A stretch of 64,000 bases of DNA from Salticus scenicus (lineage: Eukaryota; Arthropoda; Arachnida; Araneae; Salticidae), in the NCBI GenBank assembly GCA_963930645.1, contig OZ005648.1, forward strand, positions 274,088,403 through 274,152,402, read 5' to 3'. Position numbers and translations under genes: made by a program. The notes under the pieces were generated by a model. That model saw nothing but the letters and a program-made list of their open reading frames with translations, did not search any database and was not told where the DNA came from. How positions within the stretch are numbered: the stretch's first letter is position 1; each line of letters starts with the position of its first letter. Shown here piece by piece: positions 22,015 through 33,898 of the stretch.

Positions 22015-22700
22015 AGTTGGCTAAAAATATTTTTAAAAAAAATGAATTACCACCGTGTTCTGCGCTTTTCTGAAATTTAGTTAAAAACCGATTGCAAGAT
22101 TTGTACTGGTAACGCTGACGAAGGCAGCAGAGACCCGAAAAAATTGGCTAAAAGTATTTTAAAAAGGCATTTTCACCGTGTTCTGAACTATTCTGAAAGT
22201 TTCAAATGTCTAGCTAGTCGGGAAGTTAGTTAAATTAGTTTTCTGTTGAACCATATAAACGCTGCCGAAGGCAGCAGTGACCCGAAATAATTGGCTAAAA
22301 ATATTTAAAAAATGTTTTGTCACAGTGTTCTGAGCTTTACCGGAAGTTTTAAATGTCTAGCTAGTCGGGAAGTCAGTTAAAAATTGATTCCAAGATTTGT
22401 ACTGGTAACGCTGCCGAAGGCAGAAGGGATCTTACACAGTTGGCTAAAAGTATTTAAAAAATGCATTTTCACCGTGTTATGATATAGTCTGAAAGTTTCA
22501 AATGTCTAGCTAGTCGGGAAGTTAGTTAAATAAATTTTCTGTTGAATAGCATAAAGGCTGCTGAAGGCAGCAGGTATCGAAAAAAGTTGCCTAAAAATAT
22601 TTAAAAAATGCATTGTCAACGTGTTCTGAGCTTTTCTGAAAGTTTCAAATGTCTTGCTAGTCTGGAAGTCAGTTAAATTGCAAGATTTGTCTGAACCGTT
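22015..22700. repeat. ~148-bp tandem repeat with GCTGCCGAAGGCAGC palindrome
   Basis: About four and a half units. The CTAGCTAGTCGGGAAGT word starts near 22209, 22358, 22506 and 22653 (147-149 bp spacing). Units also carry GCTGCCGAAGGCAGC, GTTGGCTAAAAATATTTAAA and CACCGTGTTCTGAGC. A single stray unit lies at about 34025-34115 and another palindrome copy at about 40974. The unit's palindrome could form a short hairpin. Confidence 0.8.
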
Positions 22701-22714
22701 TTTGAGTTATTAGC

Positions 22715-23149
22715 GTTTTTTGATACATTATGGCCAAAACCTATGTATTTTTGTCATTATGAACCTAATTTTCCTAAATATCTCCAAAACGGAAAATCAT
22801 ACAAAGTCCAAAAAGGGAGGTGCACAACTAGATGTTATAACAAACCTATGTACCAATTCGCAACTTTCTACGTCCAACCGTTTTTGAGTTATGCGACATA
22901 CACACACAGAGACACACACACACACACACATACAGACGTCACGAAAAATCGTGTAAAATCTCTTATATCTCCAAAACGAGAGCTCGTGTTAAGACGACAC
23001 TTGCATGTGTGCAACTAGACATCATGACAGTCACACGTATAAATTGGCAACATTCAGCGATCATTCGTTTTCGAGCAATGTGAAATACAAAATCCATTTC
23101 GCAAATCGGGATTACTATACTTCCTTATACTTTGTATAAGGAAATAAAA
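22715..23149. repeat. Hairpin-ended interspersed repeat, copy 2
   Basis: Diverged copy of the repeat at 8860-9460 without the MITE. Shared words include GGTGCACAACTAGATGTTAT, CCAACCGTTTTTGAGTTATG and CACACACA. It ends in a hairpin TACTTCCTTATACTTTGTAT-AAGGAAATAAAA at 23118-23149. No coding content. Confidence 0.65.
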
Positions 23150-23320
23150 AAAAATTAATTAAAAAAAAATTACAATTATTAATGGTGTAATACTTCATAT
23201 CAAGATAAACTCTTTTTATGCGGAGAACCGATAAATATCTACTGGTTGTAATTTAGATTCAAATTATGAGAAATTAGCTGAAATTATGTGTGTTTTCAAA
23301 TGTCAACGCTGTTTTGAGTT

Positions 23321-23599
23321 TCTTTTTTTTTTTTTTTTTTTTTTTTTTTTCTGTTAGAGCAAAAGTCAGAAAACTGTGTAAGAAGTATAAGTGTAAAATA
23401 TTGGACAACGTCAGGAAAACGTTTCTGCACTACATTGATATACGATTGCTTGTCGTCGGGATGCACTCTATACCTCTTAGAAGTTCTGAAATGCGGTACT
23501 GAGACCCTTGTATATATATATATATATATAATAGAGTAATTAAAAAAAAAAAAAAATACATACATTGATAAATCTCTTCTGAATATATATATATATATA
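23321..23599. repeat. Simple tracts: T30 and TA microsatellites
   Basis: A T tract lies at about 23321-23350, (TA)n at 23511-23530 and 23586-23599. The overlapping frames on both strands here are driven by the simple sequence and are not genes. Confidence 0.7.
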
Positions 23600-24223
23600 G
23601 GGGAAGTGGTGTACCTTGGACATAAGTGTACCTCAGACCTATGACATTTCTAGTTCTATTTATTTAGATATATAAACAATGTCACATGCAGTTAAAATAT
23701 TTACTGTTAGGGGTCTCAGTGAAGTAATCTATGTTTGCTTGGAAGCTCAACTTTTCGATGAGTTCTTGAAAAAGTAAATTCACCTTGCAAAAGTAAATTT
23801 TTCTCAGATACTTCTATGTATTTCTATACCCAACATACATTAAATTCTGAAATGAGTACTAGGGATCATGAAGTAGCTTTCTAGATATAACCTCATATGC
23901 TTGTAATCAAGTTAAGCCTAATCTGAACTACATGGTTAGTAATTTCATTTTTAGTAAGAGAGTGGTGTACCTTGAACCCAATACAAGTTGTGTAACTTGG
24001 ACTGGTCATATTGTGTGGTGGATCACAAATGCAGATCCAAAAATTAACACTAGGAATTGACCTATCCAATTATAATCCTGATTATAACTAAGTGTGAGGA
24101 TTTTCACCAATAATCACAATATAACTTAATGTAGACACTTTTAAGTTAATATTTAATATTTTTCACTTTTTAGACTCAAATTAGACTTAATAACAATACG
24201 AATGAGACAGATTAATGATTTTG

Positions 24224-24260
<37 letters not shown>

Positions 24261-24565
24261 TTTATTTGAATTTATATGTGTGTAATTGATTAATAAATAG
24301 ATTTTCTTACTTAAAATTGAGTTTTTCTGTATCCTTTAATAAATGGTCCTAGGTACACTACCAGTGGAGTGCATTGGACCTGATTCCACTTTTTTTTATT
24401 TGAAAAAATATAATTGATATAATCTTAATAAAATTTTGGAATAAATTTATGTTGCATATAACGCTATACAGTATTTAAAAAAGCTATTTGTATTTGGTTT
24501 TGGCGAATAATTACAAAATTAAAATTGGAAAAGTCAAAATAGGTCCGAGGTACCCCACCTTCCCC
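23600..24565. mobile_element. 966-bp TIR element (GGGGAAGTGG ends)
   Basis: The left end GGGGAAGTGGTGTACCTTGG and the right end CCGAGGTACCCCACCTTCCC form an imperfect inverted repeat, with TA on both sides (23598-23599, 24566-24567). Subterminal copies of GTGTACCTTG/GGTACAC occur inside. A run of about 34 A lies at 24224-24257. It has no transposase, so it is a non-autonomous DNA transposon of mariner/pogo-like target preference. Confidence 0.75.
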
Positions 24566-24581
24566 TACATATAATATCCTT

Positions 24582-25746
24582 AGAAACCTTTGGACGGCCT
24601 CCTTCCTGCCTGGGCTCGGCCAAGCTTGACGGGTTGGATGCCATCCGTCGGAGCGAATAAATCGCCAGATCGCCGCATGAAAGCTGCCTACAACAGGCAG
24701 TAATCTAGTCGCTAAATAGAACGAACTGTGTCCGATGACTCTTCGTTCAGACTTCATCCATGATCATCAGGAACTAGATGGAACTGCTACGTCACTTCTG
24801 GGCAGCAATGTGACTAGAACACCAGAGCTCAGGAATTGCAGGGTAGCGACTTCTGTTTCTTGGACACATAGCTCGACTTGCACACCACACCCTCCAAGAT
24901 AGCCATGGTGGAAACGCACAGACACGCTCCTGGATGTTATGGAATTTAGAATAAGTGCACTTACTAGCTGAGAGTCGAAATAACCGGAATTCAACAAAAA
25001 TTAAAACAATTTTGAATTTAGGCAGGGAGGGAGAAAAAAAAAACCTATGGGGGAGCCGCTAAAGGTAGTAGTGCACACAATAATTAAAACCAAAAGTGGA
25101 GGCCATTTGAAAAGGGGAAGGGGACAAAAGATTTAAGAAAGAGAAGCTGAACGAGATAGGAACAATGAGATTATTAAAAAAAAAAAAAAATTGAATACGT
25201 GAAGCCACTAGGGGATAAAAGATAGTTTTTGGGCGCATAGCGAAAACTTAGAAGATTTTGAAGTGGCAAGTCCTAAATACAATTAATTGAGACAGAAATT
25301 ACTATGCGCAGGGAGGCCGAATGGAGAAGAGAAAGAGGGACCATCGCAATTTTGATCCACCACGAGGGGATGGTACCTCGCGTTGGTAGCCCGATGACTG
25401 CTAAACGACCACATCGAGCACTTGACGGTGCAGCACAGATTAACTAGGACCAGACACCGCCACACCCTCGTAAAAATGAAAAAATAAATAATATGAATAA
25501 TATTTAAAAAAATTAAATTAATTAAAGTAAGTAAGTAAATAAATAAATTAGTTATTTAATTTTTGAAGATTGTTGGTAGATTATTGTTAGTAAATAAGAA
25601 TTGAGGCTTACTAAGTACTGTAGTCTAAGTAAGAGGAAGCTGAGTGGATGGTAGCTTTTTGAATTAGTGGGTTCTTGTTGTACTGTCTGAATTACTATCG
25701 CAACGACAAGAGAGCACAGTTTTGTTGTTTACTGAATTTTTTAGAG
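24582..25746. mobile_element. Retroposon-like insert with 14-bp target duplication
   Basis: The exact 14-bp repeat CATATAATATCCTT stands at 24568-24581 and 25747-25760. Between them is a fuller copy of the repeat at 7607-8345, starting at GAAACCTTTGGACGGCC and carrying an AAATAAATAA-type tract near 25471-25555, then about 190 bp of extra 3' sequence. A long exact target duplication is typical of LINE-driven insertion. The extra sequence beyond the tract is unusual and may be a transduced flank. Short frames inside are not domains I recognise. Confidence 0.65.
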
Positions 25747-25899
25747 CATATAATATCCTTTAATATTTTGAAGGAAGTAAAAATTCTGGAACTTCTTAAT
25801 CTAAATCAAAAAGGACGTTATCTTATTTCAATACTTTAACGAGGTTTATACTATATCATAATTATATTATTTTTAATAACATAATTTATTGGCCGGACA

Positions 25900-26560
25900 T
25901 CGGTTTGTCACTATTTCAAGCATTCTAGCTGATATTTATTTGTATTATTGGGGAGAAAAAAAATATATTCTTTACTAATTTAATATTTTATAAGATATAT
26001 TGATGATATTATTATTATATGTTCAAAAAATAATCATAATTACTTATTACTAGTTAATTATACCGTTAATCTTACTCTTAGTGAAAATTATTTAATATTA
26101 AAAGCAAAAAAAATTTTTTAGATTTTAAAATTATTCTTAATCACAATCAACACCTAGAATTTGATTTATATAATAAACATAAGGATTTCCCATTTAAAGT
26201 AAATTTCTTTATAAATTATGAAACTTTTTTACATAAATCAGTATTCACAAACATTCTTATTAATTTTATAATTTGTGATTTTGACGATTTTGTTCAATGC
26301 ATAAAACTACAAAAATGATAAATTTCTGATAAATTTAATAAAAATGATTATATGAAATATTTAGCATTATTAAATGGTTGTCCACTTATGTTAATTAGTA
26401 TTTTATATTATATAATTAATTTTAATGAATTATTAATTTATTCTTCACTTTCAACACTCTACAGTAGATTCAAATCCTCCTTTAAAAGACTTAAGTTATA
26501 CTTATTGGAGGTTTTGCGGATGAAAAATAAAATTTGTACAGATTATTAAAATTTTAAACA
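25900..26560 (+). pseudogene. Penelope-like RT fragment with intact YIDD
   Basis: Plus-strand frames read FIRYIDDIIIICSKNNHNYL, LSENYLILKAKKIF, then LNHNQHLEFDLYNKHKDFPF and MKYLALLNGCPLMLI. The same order appears in the minus-strand element near 14150-14500 (YIGD, LEFDLYDKRKDFPFK, AMINGYPEHLI), so both belong to one family. Here the catalytic YIDD is intact but the surrounding frame has stops and shifts. Only the RT C-terminal half remains; no endonuclease lies nearby. Confidence 0.7.
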
Positions 26561-27490
26561 TATATTTTAACTTTATACATTTTAATACTTTCAATTTCTT
26601 TCTTTTTTTTTTAATTTTTTATTTTAGTACCATAATTTGCAGTAATTTAATTATTTTGATTTTTTAACATTAAAGATGTAACTTATTTTAATTTTTATTT
26701 AGTTATTAAGCAAATTCTTTGTATATTTCTTTGTAAATAGATGGTAACACTATAAAGCTATACGTAGAAAGAGAATATTTATACATTTTATTACAAATAT
26801 TTATATTATAATATATATATATATATATATAATGTCACATATTAATGCCTTTATTTTAATAAATTGCTGTGTGTTAATTATATATTGGTATGTTATAAAA
26901 TAATTTATTTAATCTGAATTTTTATGAGTTTATATCAATTCTAAAAATAATTAGTTAAATTAGTTTGTTAATACTCTTTGCAACCTTGCACTGTTAGAAT
27001 ATTTTAAATTTGTTTAATGTAACATTCTCTAATGTTCTTGCAATTAGTAAAATGGAATGGTATTTTTTAAGTATTTCATTTTACTTTTTAATAATTTTGT
27101 CTTTCATCTACTTATTTCTTCTTCTGTTAAGTGGGCTTTATGCAACGCGCGTAGTTGCAGGTATATGGAAATCTCTAAGCCAGTCGCTGAGCCCACTTAA
27201 ATCGATAAATAATTACAGTGGTTACCACTCGTGCATAAGGTCCATTGAATATGTTTGTATTATATGTAACTTGGCATATAAATTTGTAATATCTTAGCTT
27301 TAAACTTACAGATTTACAGAAATTACATATAATAATTCAATTATATATACCCCTGATGAAATATTGATTATCGTTATGCTCTCACATTTCTATGAGTTTC
27401 GCTCATCCTATCGCATTTATTAGAATTTTTACTTCTTTCAAAGTAAATATATTTAGGATTTTAACAATATATAGGAATTTTTATTTATAT
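26561..27490. other. AT-rich stretch, no gene seen
   Basis: Contains a TA microsatellite at about 26810-26831. The 95-codon frame at 27010-27297 is rich in hydrophobic residues from AT-rich codons and has no recognisable family; I do not call it a gene. Confidence 0.5.
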
Positions 27491-27499
27491 CATTTTAAT

Positions 27500-28480
27500 A
27501 TACTAGCTGCAATTGGGCTTATAAGTGAAATGTTTTAACTTTATTAATTTTCCTTTGTAATTTACAATCAGTATCGGATTTCCTGCCCGCAACATGCTGA
27601 GTTTGGATCCCCGGTGCATCCGACATCGCCTTACACAACATACGCTTCGAAACGCGTTTTTCATACGCCCTTTAAGAAGGAAGGGGGAAAATCTCGCAAA
27701 ATTCCTGTATCGTGTATTGGGTACATATAACCAACCCACACACCAAAAATTTCCGAGAAAATTCGTAACAGAATTAGGCTTAGAAACGTGTTTTCTGACA
27801 CCCCACCCCCCACCCGCCAAAGGAATAAGGAGGATATTTTTGAGTTTGAGGATATATTCAGAGGATATATTCAGTATGAACTGGAATTTTAAATTTTGAT
27901 ATTTAAAAAAATGAGCTTAAACTCAAATTCTAGGAAAAGCTTAAATTTTACATAAGTAATAGGGAAGGTTTCAATTATAGTGAACAAGAGGCTCCTTACG
28001 AGAAGGGCAGAAGGATGCTCAGTTTTAAGCGTATTTATAATAGTATGTAAGAGGGCCCTAAAAAAACACCAGCCTTGCACCCTACATGCCTTAATGAAAC
28101 CTTGATTTTGGACCCCTCCCGAAATAAAATCCTGGGTACGTCCTTGCATGCTGGGTACATATAGCACACTCACACACCTAAAATTACCTTTCTGAGATAA
28201 TCTGAAAGAGAGTTACGCTTGAATACATCTTTTTTGTCCCCCCCCCCGCTAAATGGGAAGTTGGGGGAAATTTTCGAAAATCCCTTTATAGCACGTAACC
28301 AACCATACACCAAAAAATCGCCTTGATGAGATAACTTTGATGAGAGTTACTCATGGAAACGTGTTTTTTTGCCCTCCGACCCCCAAGACAGCGGAAGAAG
28401 GAATATTTTGTAATATCCCTTAAGTGCTAAATACACATACAACATCCACATACCAAGAAATATATATATATTGTACTGAG
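27500..28480. repeat. Degenerate ~170-250-bp tandem repeat with C-runs
   Basis: Units share GGGTACATATA-CCAACCCACA, CACACC.AAAA, GAGATAA or GAAAAT, GAGAGTTA-type words, CTTGGAAACGTGTTTT and a C-run (27800-27813, 28231-28247, 28375-28384), followed by GGAATATTTT or GGGGAAA. Four units are visible. Frames on both strands around 27503-27899 mirror the repeat. CTAGCTGCAATTGGGCTTAT at the left edge resembles a Helentron-type start. Confidence 0.6.
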
Positions 28481-29555
28481 ATAATTTGGAATAGAGTAAC
28501 CTCAGGCCATCGCCAATTGGCTATTGTGTAGCTCTAGTGTGACGTTAAACGAGATCATCCATTCATCCTTCCCTGACAAATTTGTCTAAAAATGACTCTA
28601 CCTCCTTCCTAAACCATTTAAACTGTAGGATCCAAACACACTATGAAGTCCAACGCCAGAAACCTTCGCAAATTGAAAAGTACTCTGCGGCTTGTTGGTT
28701 GGTTGGGTTTTACGTTGCACTAGTTCTGCGCAATGCAAATACTCTGCGGAAATTTAAGTGAGGTTCTCACACACTTAAATATTAGCAATATTGGTCAGTT
28801 ACTGAAAAGACAGAAATTTAGTAGTTGACCAATTTGGTCATTTATTACCTCTGAAAATACTTTACATACCTAGTAGTTGACCATCCATTAACTGCAATAA
28901 AAAATAGTTAGTTTGTTAAAAATATATTATTTATTTATCTATTTAAAATAAATATAAAGGACCTATACATACCTCAATAAATAAACTTTTGGAATCAAAT
29001 TCAGCTGAACTTCTTCTCACAAGAATCTGTAATAATAACATAAATTAGCATTTGAAGGCTTTTTGACCCATACGTTCATGTTATACATTATAGAAAAGTG
29101 AATTTTTCTGAAATTGTTTGTTTAGAGGCTAGTAAATAACGTAAGCTGAATTTATATGCACTTCAAACAACTGAATTCTAAATTATTAAAGTACTTAAGT
29201 CTGTTTATCTGTAACTGTAATACAATTAAAAATGTATGCCCTTAAATAAGTTAACCTTTTGTTATTATTATTATTATTTAATTCTGTGAACTGTCAGAAT
29301 ATTTTAAATAATTAGGAAAATTACATACTTTTCATGACTACTCTGTTTTGATGTCGTTTTCAAAAACTAGATAAAATAACATTCTATTTATAAAAATAAA
29401 CTCATTTTTATGCTGCCATTTATTGATACTTTTTTAAAGCGAAATCAGGTATTTATTAGTATAGTCAGAATATAAAAATATTAAATGGTTTAGATTTTAT
29501 AAAGCAAGGAATAGAAGTCCATATATGTGGACCGCTGCAACGAAGAGGTTTTAAT
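28481..29555. other. AT-rich stretch, no gene seen
   Basis: No conserved frame. Two direct copies of TAGTTGACCA appear near 28821 and 28872. Nothing further is supported. Confidence 0.5.
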
Positions 29556-30002
29556 GCTATGAGATGTTTAATTTAATCTTAGCAGGCCTCGAAGCGTTCC
29601 TAAAACTTTACGGCCGCTTTAATATATTGTCACTATCTTGAAATAATATTATTTTTATACAATATTTTAGGGCCCTCCGTGGCCGAGTGGTTATGTCACC
29701 ACACTGCTAATCGCCTTCGAGCGTAGGGGAGCGGGTTCGATTCCCGCTTTGGCACTGGGTGTTTTTCCATTTCTTCGTATTGTAATTCTGTGATGTGCTA
29801 TCTTTAATTATCTGACGAAGATTTACAAGCGGACAATGAGTCAAGCATGCAAATCTGATGTACATGTTATCAATAATAAACAACATTTTAGCATGAAAAC
29901 ACTCAAGAAAAATTTCTTATTGACGATAGTGGTGACACAATAAAATACAAGTAGAACTTTAGGAACGCTACGAGTCTTAGATTAAATTAAACATCTCATA
30001 GC
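29556..30002. mobile_element. Foldback MITE interrupted by a SINE
   Basis: Terminal arms GCTATGAGATGTTTAATTTA (29556 on) and TAAATTAAACATCTCATAGC (ending 30002) are exact for 24 bp. They continue imperfectly for about 80 bp (AGCGTTCCTAAA..., TTGTCACTATC). Without the inserted SINE and its target duplication the element would be about 226 bp and almost wholly foldback. No convincing flanking target duplication is seen, so the superfamily is open. Confidence 0.8.
29671..29879 (+). mobile_element. tRNA-Ser(GCU)-derived SINE
   Basis: The head resembles tRNA-Ser: A box TGGCCGAGTGG, an ACTGCTAAT anticodon region (GCT), a long variable arm and B box GGTTCGATTCC. The acceptor ends GCCCTCC and TTTGGCA do not pair, so it is not a working tRNA gene. 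About 125 bp of unrelated body follows, ending CAATAATAA. It is flanked by a 12-bp target duplication with one mismatch: ACAATATTTTAG at 29659-29670 and ACAACATTTTAG at 29880-29891. It is inserted in the MITE at 29556-30002. Confidence 0.85.
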
Positions 30003-30860
30003 ACCTGGCTAATATTAACAGCTGATACTTTAAGCTTTGTAGGCAACTTTGTAATTGCTCCATGTTAACATATAATCAAAGTATCAGTTGCTATTGGAAA
30101 TTACAGAACATTTTATTACATGTTAATTACGTATTTTAACGATCAGATTAAGAACTCTGCCTTATTAATTCGATGATATCGCGATTCATCCATTGATCCT
30201 TGCTTTTTGTGTGTGTGTGTTTAAGTGGTCCAGTGCCTGTGGTCAATTACTGGCAGATCACCCTAGTTTGAACCTAATGCAGAACCGGAATTTACTTAAT
30301 GATGAATCTGATTTTTATTTATTTATATGTTATGTAACTTTTCCGTACTAATAGGCGGAAAAATTTCCAAAATTAAAAAAAATAATAAAAAATAGACGAA
30401 ATTTGAAAATTTACATCATTTTTGATTATTTTCCCATATTTTGAACTTAACGTGGAACTGGAAGATAGTTACTGATTACACATTTTGCATATGTTTCTGA
30501 AATAAAACCACAACTTTCCCGCATTTGAACCAAAAGAATTTCGAAAATAGTTTTTTAAGATCCGTCATACTCAATATGGTTTGAATGCGTAGAATGGCCG
30601 ATTTCATTACCTTTCGTGATAGCATTACATTTCATTCTTCATCTATAAGAAGGTGAACACAATGTCATGTTTGGCAATTCATAAAATAATTACGATAGAA
30701 TTAGACTAATAATATTAATGATTAGTAAGATTAAAAACAAAATTAAGGCCCTTGTCAATGAACTTCTACATGTGCGTTCTTTGTTGCACACACAATATAA
30801 GTAACACAGAATAACTCAGTCTATTTTACCCTGGATAAGCGCAAACATGTCGCACCACAG
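30003..30860. other. Intergenic stretch, no gene seen
   Basis: Moderately AT-rich. A GTGTGTGTGT tract lies near 30209. No domain or paired repeat ends were recognised. Confidence 0.5.
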
Positions 30861-30863
30861 CGG

Positions 30864-31760
30864 TTATTGCGGTTGTAATCCTATACCCTTTAGGTCATCA
30901 ATGTTCGACACTTTCCTCCTATAAACGGTGTCCTTTATAAATCCCCAAAGGGAAAAATTCAGTAGCATCAAGTGGTCTAAGTGTCCAAGGAATTGAGCCA
31001 CCTCGTCCAATCCACTTCTTTGTGAAACGGTCACTGAAAGAACCGCAAACAATAGCACCCCAAATACGGTAGTGCACCATCTTGTTAAAAATGACACTTG
31101 CTGTAGGTCTTCGAGTTATGGAAATACGAAATTTCCCAACAAGCGTACACAAGTCTACATCGCACATAAACCTTTGGGTAGTCCCCTTATATCTCACGTT
31201 ATTCATGAGGGTTTTTAGATCCACATATGTACACATGGTGGCGATTCATTATGACTGATACATGGAAGCACGCTTCGACGGGTAACATTATGTAATTAAG
31301 AAATTCCGCATCCTCCTGTATCCTTTTTAGCATGTCTGTTGCAAAGTTCATCCCCCTGAAACTAGCATACGGTTTTAAGGCTTGGACAATTTGCTCTTTG
31401 TAAGCATGCAATCTTAATATTTTACCTAAGAACTTCGTGCACAGTAGTAACTGGCATATCCAATACTTTGTTTTTTCTCTGATCTCCTAGAACCCTATAA
31501 CAATATCTGTCTGACAACGCTCAACATCAACACCACTTGTGCAGGGACGCCCGGGTTTCTTCTACTGTTTATCAATGCAGAATCTTTCTGGTATACTCTT
31601 CTGTATTTTCTTAGTGTTTCCGTTATTGATTCCTTTTCGACGAACCACTTTGCTTTCTCTTACGTTGTTGTTATTTTCCTCAATATCCGATCGATTAAAA
31701 TATCGAATCGAATGTCCATGTGTAGAACGTTGTAAACATGGTAAACATACATAACATTGC
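30864..31760 (-). pseudogene. Dead Tc1/mariner-like (IS630) transposase
   Basis: Translated on the minus strand and stitched across frames. The upstream part has KVVRRKGINNGNTKK and KKPGRPC, typical of the N-terminal helix-turn-helix and GRP hook. It is followed by HAYKEQIVQALKPYASFRGM, DMLKRIQEDAEFLNYI and HVYICGSKNPHE. Later parts give KKWIGRGGSIPWTLRPLD and LNFSLWGFIKDTVYRRKV. The last block is the usual W-x-x-RSPD-x-xPLDFFLWG region of the family with its final catalytic acidic position degraded. Several frameshifts and stops are present, and I could not define terminal repeats. Confidence 0.75.
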
Positions 31761-32880
31761 ATTCTAGTCATTGCCAAAAATAAAAGATGCACATACAAGT
31801 AATAACACGCACGGCACAAATGATAGATATTTACAAAAGAAAAGATAGTTAAACGGGAAAAGAACATTGTCTATGGAAATGAAAATAAATGAGTTATACT
31901 ATGCCTAAATACGATAGGTTTGTTTACATCTCCATTATTTTGTGAATTATTAAGCATCAAATTGTGCCAGACCTTCTATAGACATCTATGTTTTATGTGA
32001 GAACTAAGGAAGTCTCTAAAAATATCACCACAGAATCTTCATTATTAGTTAACACATTGTTAATCATTATTAACACGGAGTAATATAGACTCCGTAAATA
32101 TTACTCCGTGATTACTAATTAACGTTTGATCCACTCATCGGCTCGACTGACCTGATTGTAAAACATCTCATATTTTTAATCGATACCTATTATTAAAAGC
32201 GAATTGCAAGCCTAATATATATACATATATATACAAAATATATTTGACGTAATAATTTGATGTTGAAACAAAAATTATGAAAGAAATTATATGAACCTCT
32301 GGCATACACGTAGGCGAAAAAATATTTTTGCGTTGTAATAAAAAATACCAGATCTGCGACAAACTCCCTATTCCGTAAATGCCTCTCTTTTTATATTTCG
32401 TTCTTTTTGTTAGTATTCTACTAAATTAGACTCTACGTGTTTTGGTGCATTTGTATTTGGTAGTTTTTGGACCGAATTGGGTTTTGCATAGCTTCTGCTT
32501 TTAGAATAATAATAAAAGAATAAATTAAAAATATGTTTTATAATGAAAAATACTTTTTTAATTTAGAAAAATGATTTAGCGCTATTTTTAAAAACTTTAA
32601 TTTATTTTAAACAGTTTATAGCATATATTTAAACCCTTCTAAACTCTTTGGATAAATTTAGTGTCGCGTGCGAACAAGCATCGCGTTTCTCATTCGATTT
32701 CAAAATGATTGTGATAGCTGATGACGTCAGGCTATTTGCTAATTCAAGAAATTCGGCGTTTCAGAAAACAAAAAAGTGAAAAGCTGCCAGATAACGGTAC
32801 ATTTTATCATTGTTATCCGAAAGTTCTGCATTATAGCTGTCTGATAAACTGCAGGTTTTATCTTAACCTCCTCGAAAATC
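31761..32880. other. AT-rich stretch, no gene seen
   Basis: Contains a hairpin near 32072-32110 (ACGGAGTAATATAGACTCCG with a second copy of the arm, ATTACTCCGT). TATATA tracts lie near 32215-32240. No coding content is supported. Confidence 0.5.
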
Positions 32881-32889
32881 CGTCAGGTT

Positions 32890-33110
32890 ATCATATCCCG
32901 TATTCCATATTAGGGATCTGAATGAGGTAGTCATATCACACTGCTTGTGCGAAGCTGATCCTATCGGGCAACGCTTCAAGGCCTTTCCACCAAATAAGGT
33001 GGTGGACGGGTCGCCATACCAAAAGCGGCTTGCTTGGGGACGGACTTCAACGGCAAAACAAGCCGCTTTTGGTATGGAATCGTTAAGGGGGTACGGCCTC
33101 CTCCTTGAAA
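32890..33110. repeat. GC-rich island with perfect 19-bp hairpin
   Basis: Arms CCATACCAAAAGCGGCTTG at 33014-33032 and its exact complement at 33059-33077 surround a 26-base spacer. Just upstream, CCACC-AAATAA-GGTGG (32987-33002) forms another small hairpin. GC content is clearly higher than the flanks. The frames on both strands over the island (32863-33183) encode mirror-image words because of the inverted repeat and are not genes. Identity is unknown. Confidence 0.7.
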
Positions 33111-33179
33111 ATTCGAAATGTCGCAACAGACGACAATGTAAAGAATTAAATAAAAAAAAAAGTGCATTGTGAAATTTGT

Positions 33180-33864
33180 CCACCTGTTGTTTGTTACCTA
33201 CTCATAGCAACAGCAATATGTGAATAACACATTTTTTAGATAAGTATCAAGGTGGACTTATTTACTTATTTATTATGATAAAGAAATTAAAAAAATAATA
33301 ATAATGCAACCAAGCTCAAAATTTGAAAGGATGTGTAAGTTAACTGCTTTGCAAAATCGAGTTATGAATTATTGAATTATTTTGAACGAAAATTGAATTT
33401 TGAATAATTGTGAAATAATAATAATAATAATAATAATGTCGTAAAAAAAAAAAAAAAAAAAAAAAAACTTAATTAAAAATCTGATAATGTTTGTTCAAGA
33501 GAAATTTGCAAGAAAGATTAATAAACAGGTAATATAAAAAGAAAATTTGTTAAGTCAATTCCTACTTACAAATACTATCGAAAAAGTTTTTTTCTTTGAA
33601 TAATTTTGAATCAGGAAATAAAAAGCGCGCGTGAAAAATGAAATGAAAATAATTATAAGATTAAAAAAAAAAAAAAAACTTTTTATATACCATGTTTTAA
33701 ATTTTCTGATGAGTCATAGAGCTCTTATCAATGTGCATAAAATTTTTAAAGTGATAATGACGTCAATTTTTGTGAGATGCATAATTTAACTTTTTATATT
33801 TTTTTAATGTTCACGTTTAATTAAATGTATTTTTTTTTATGTGGAAAAAAAATTAATTCGTATT

Positions 33865-33898
<34 letters not shown>

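Noticed and set aside
27010..27297. 95-codon hydrophobic frame as a membrane protein
   Set aside because: The hydrophobicity follows from TTT/ATT-rich sequence; no conserved motif or splice support.
29671..29755. Functional tRNA-Ser(GCU) gene
   Set aside because: The 7-base acceptor ends do not pair, and the sequence is followed by a SINE body with target duplications.
32863..33183. Opposed frames of 106 and 75 codons over the GC island
   Set aside because: They mirror each other through the inverted repeat, as expected for hairpin DNA rather than genes.
33700..33730. CTGATGAGTC as a hammerhead core
   Set aside because: No GAAA at the required place and no convincing stem II.
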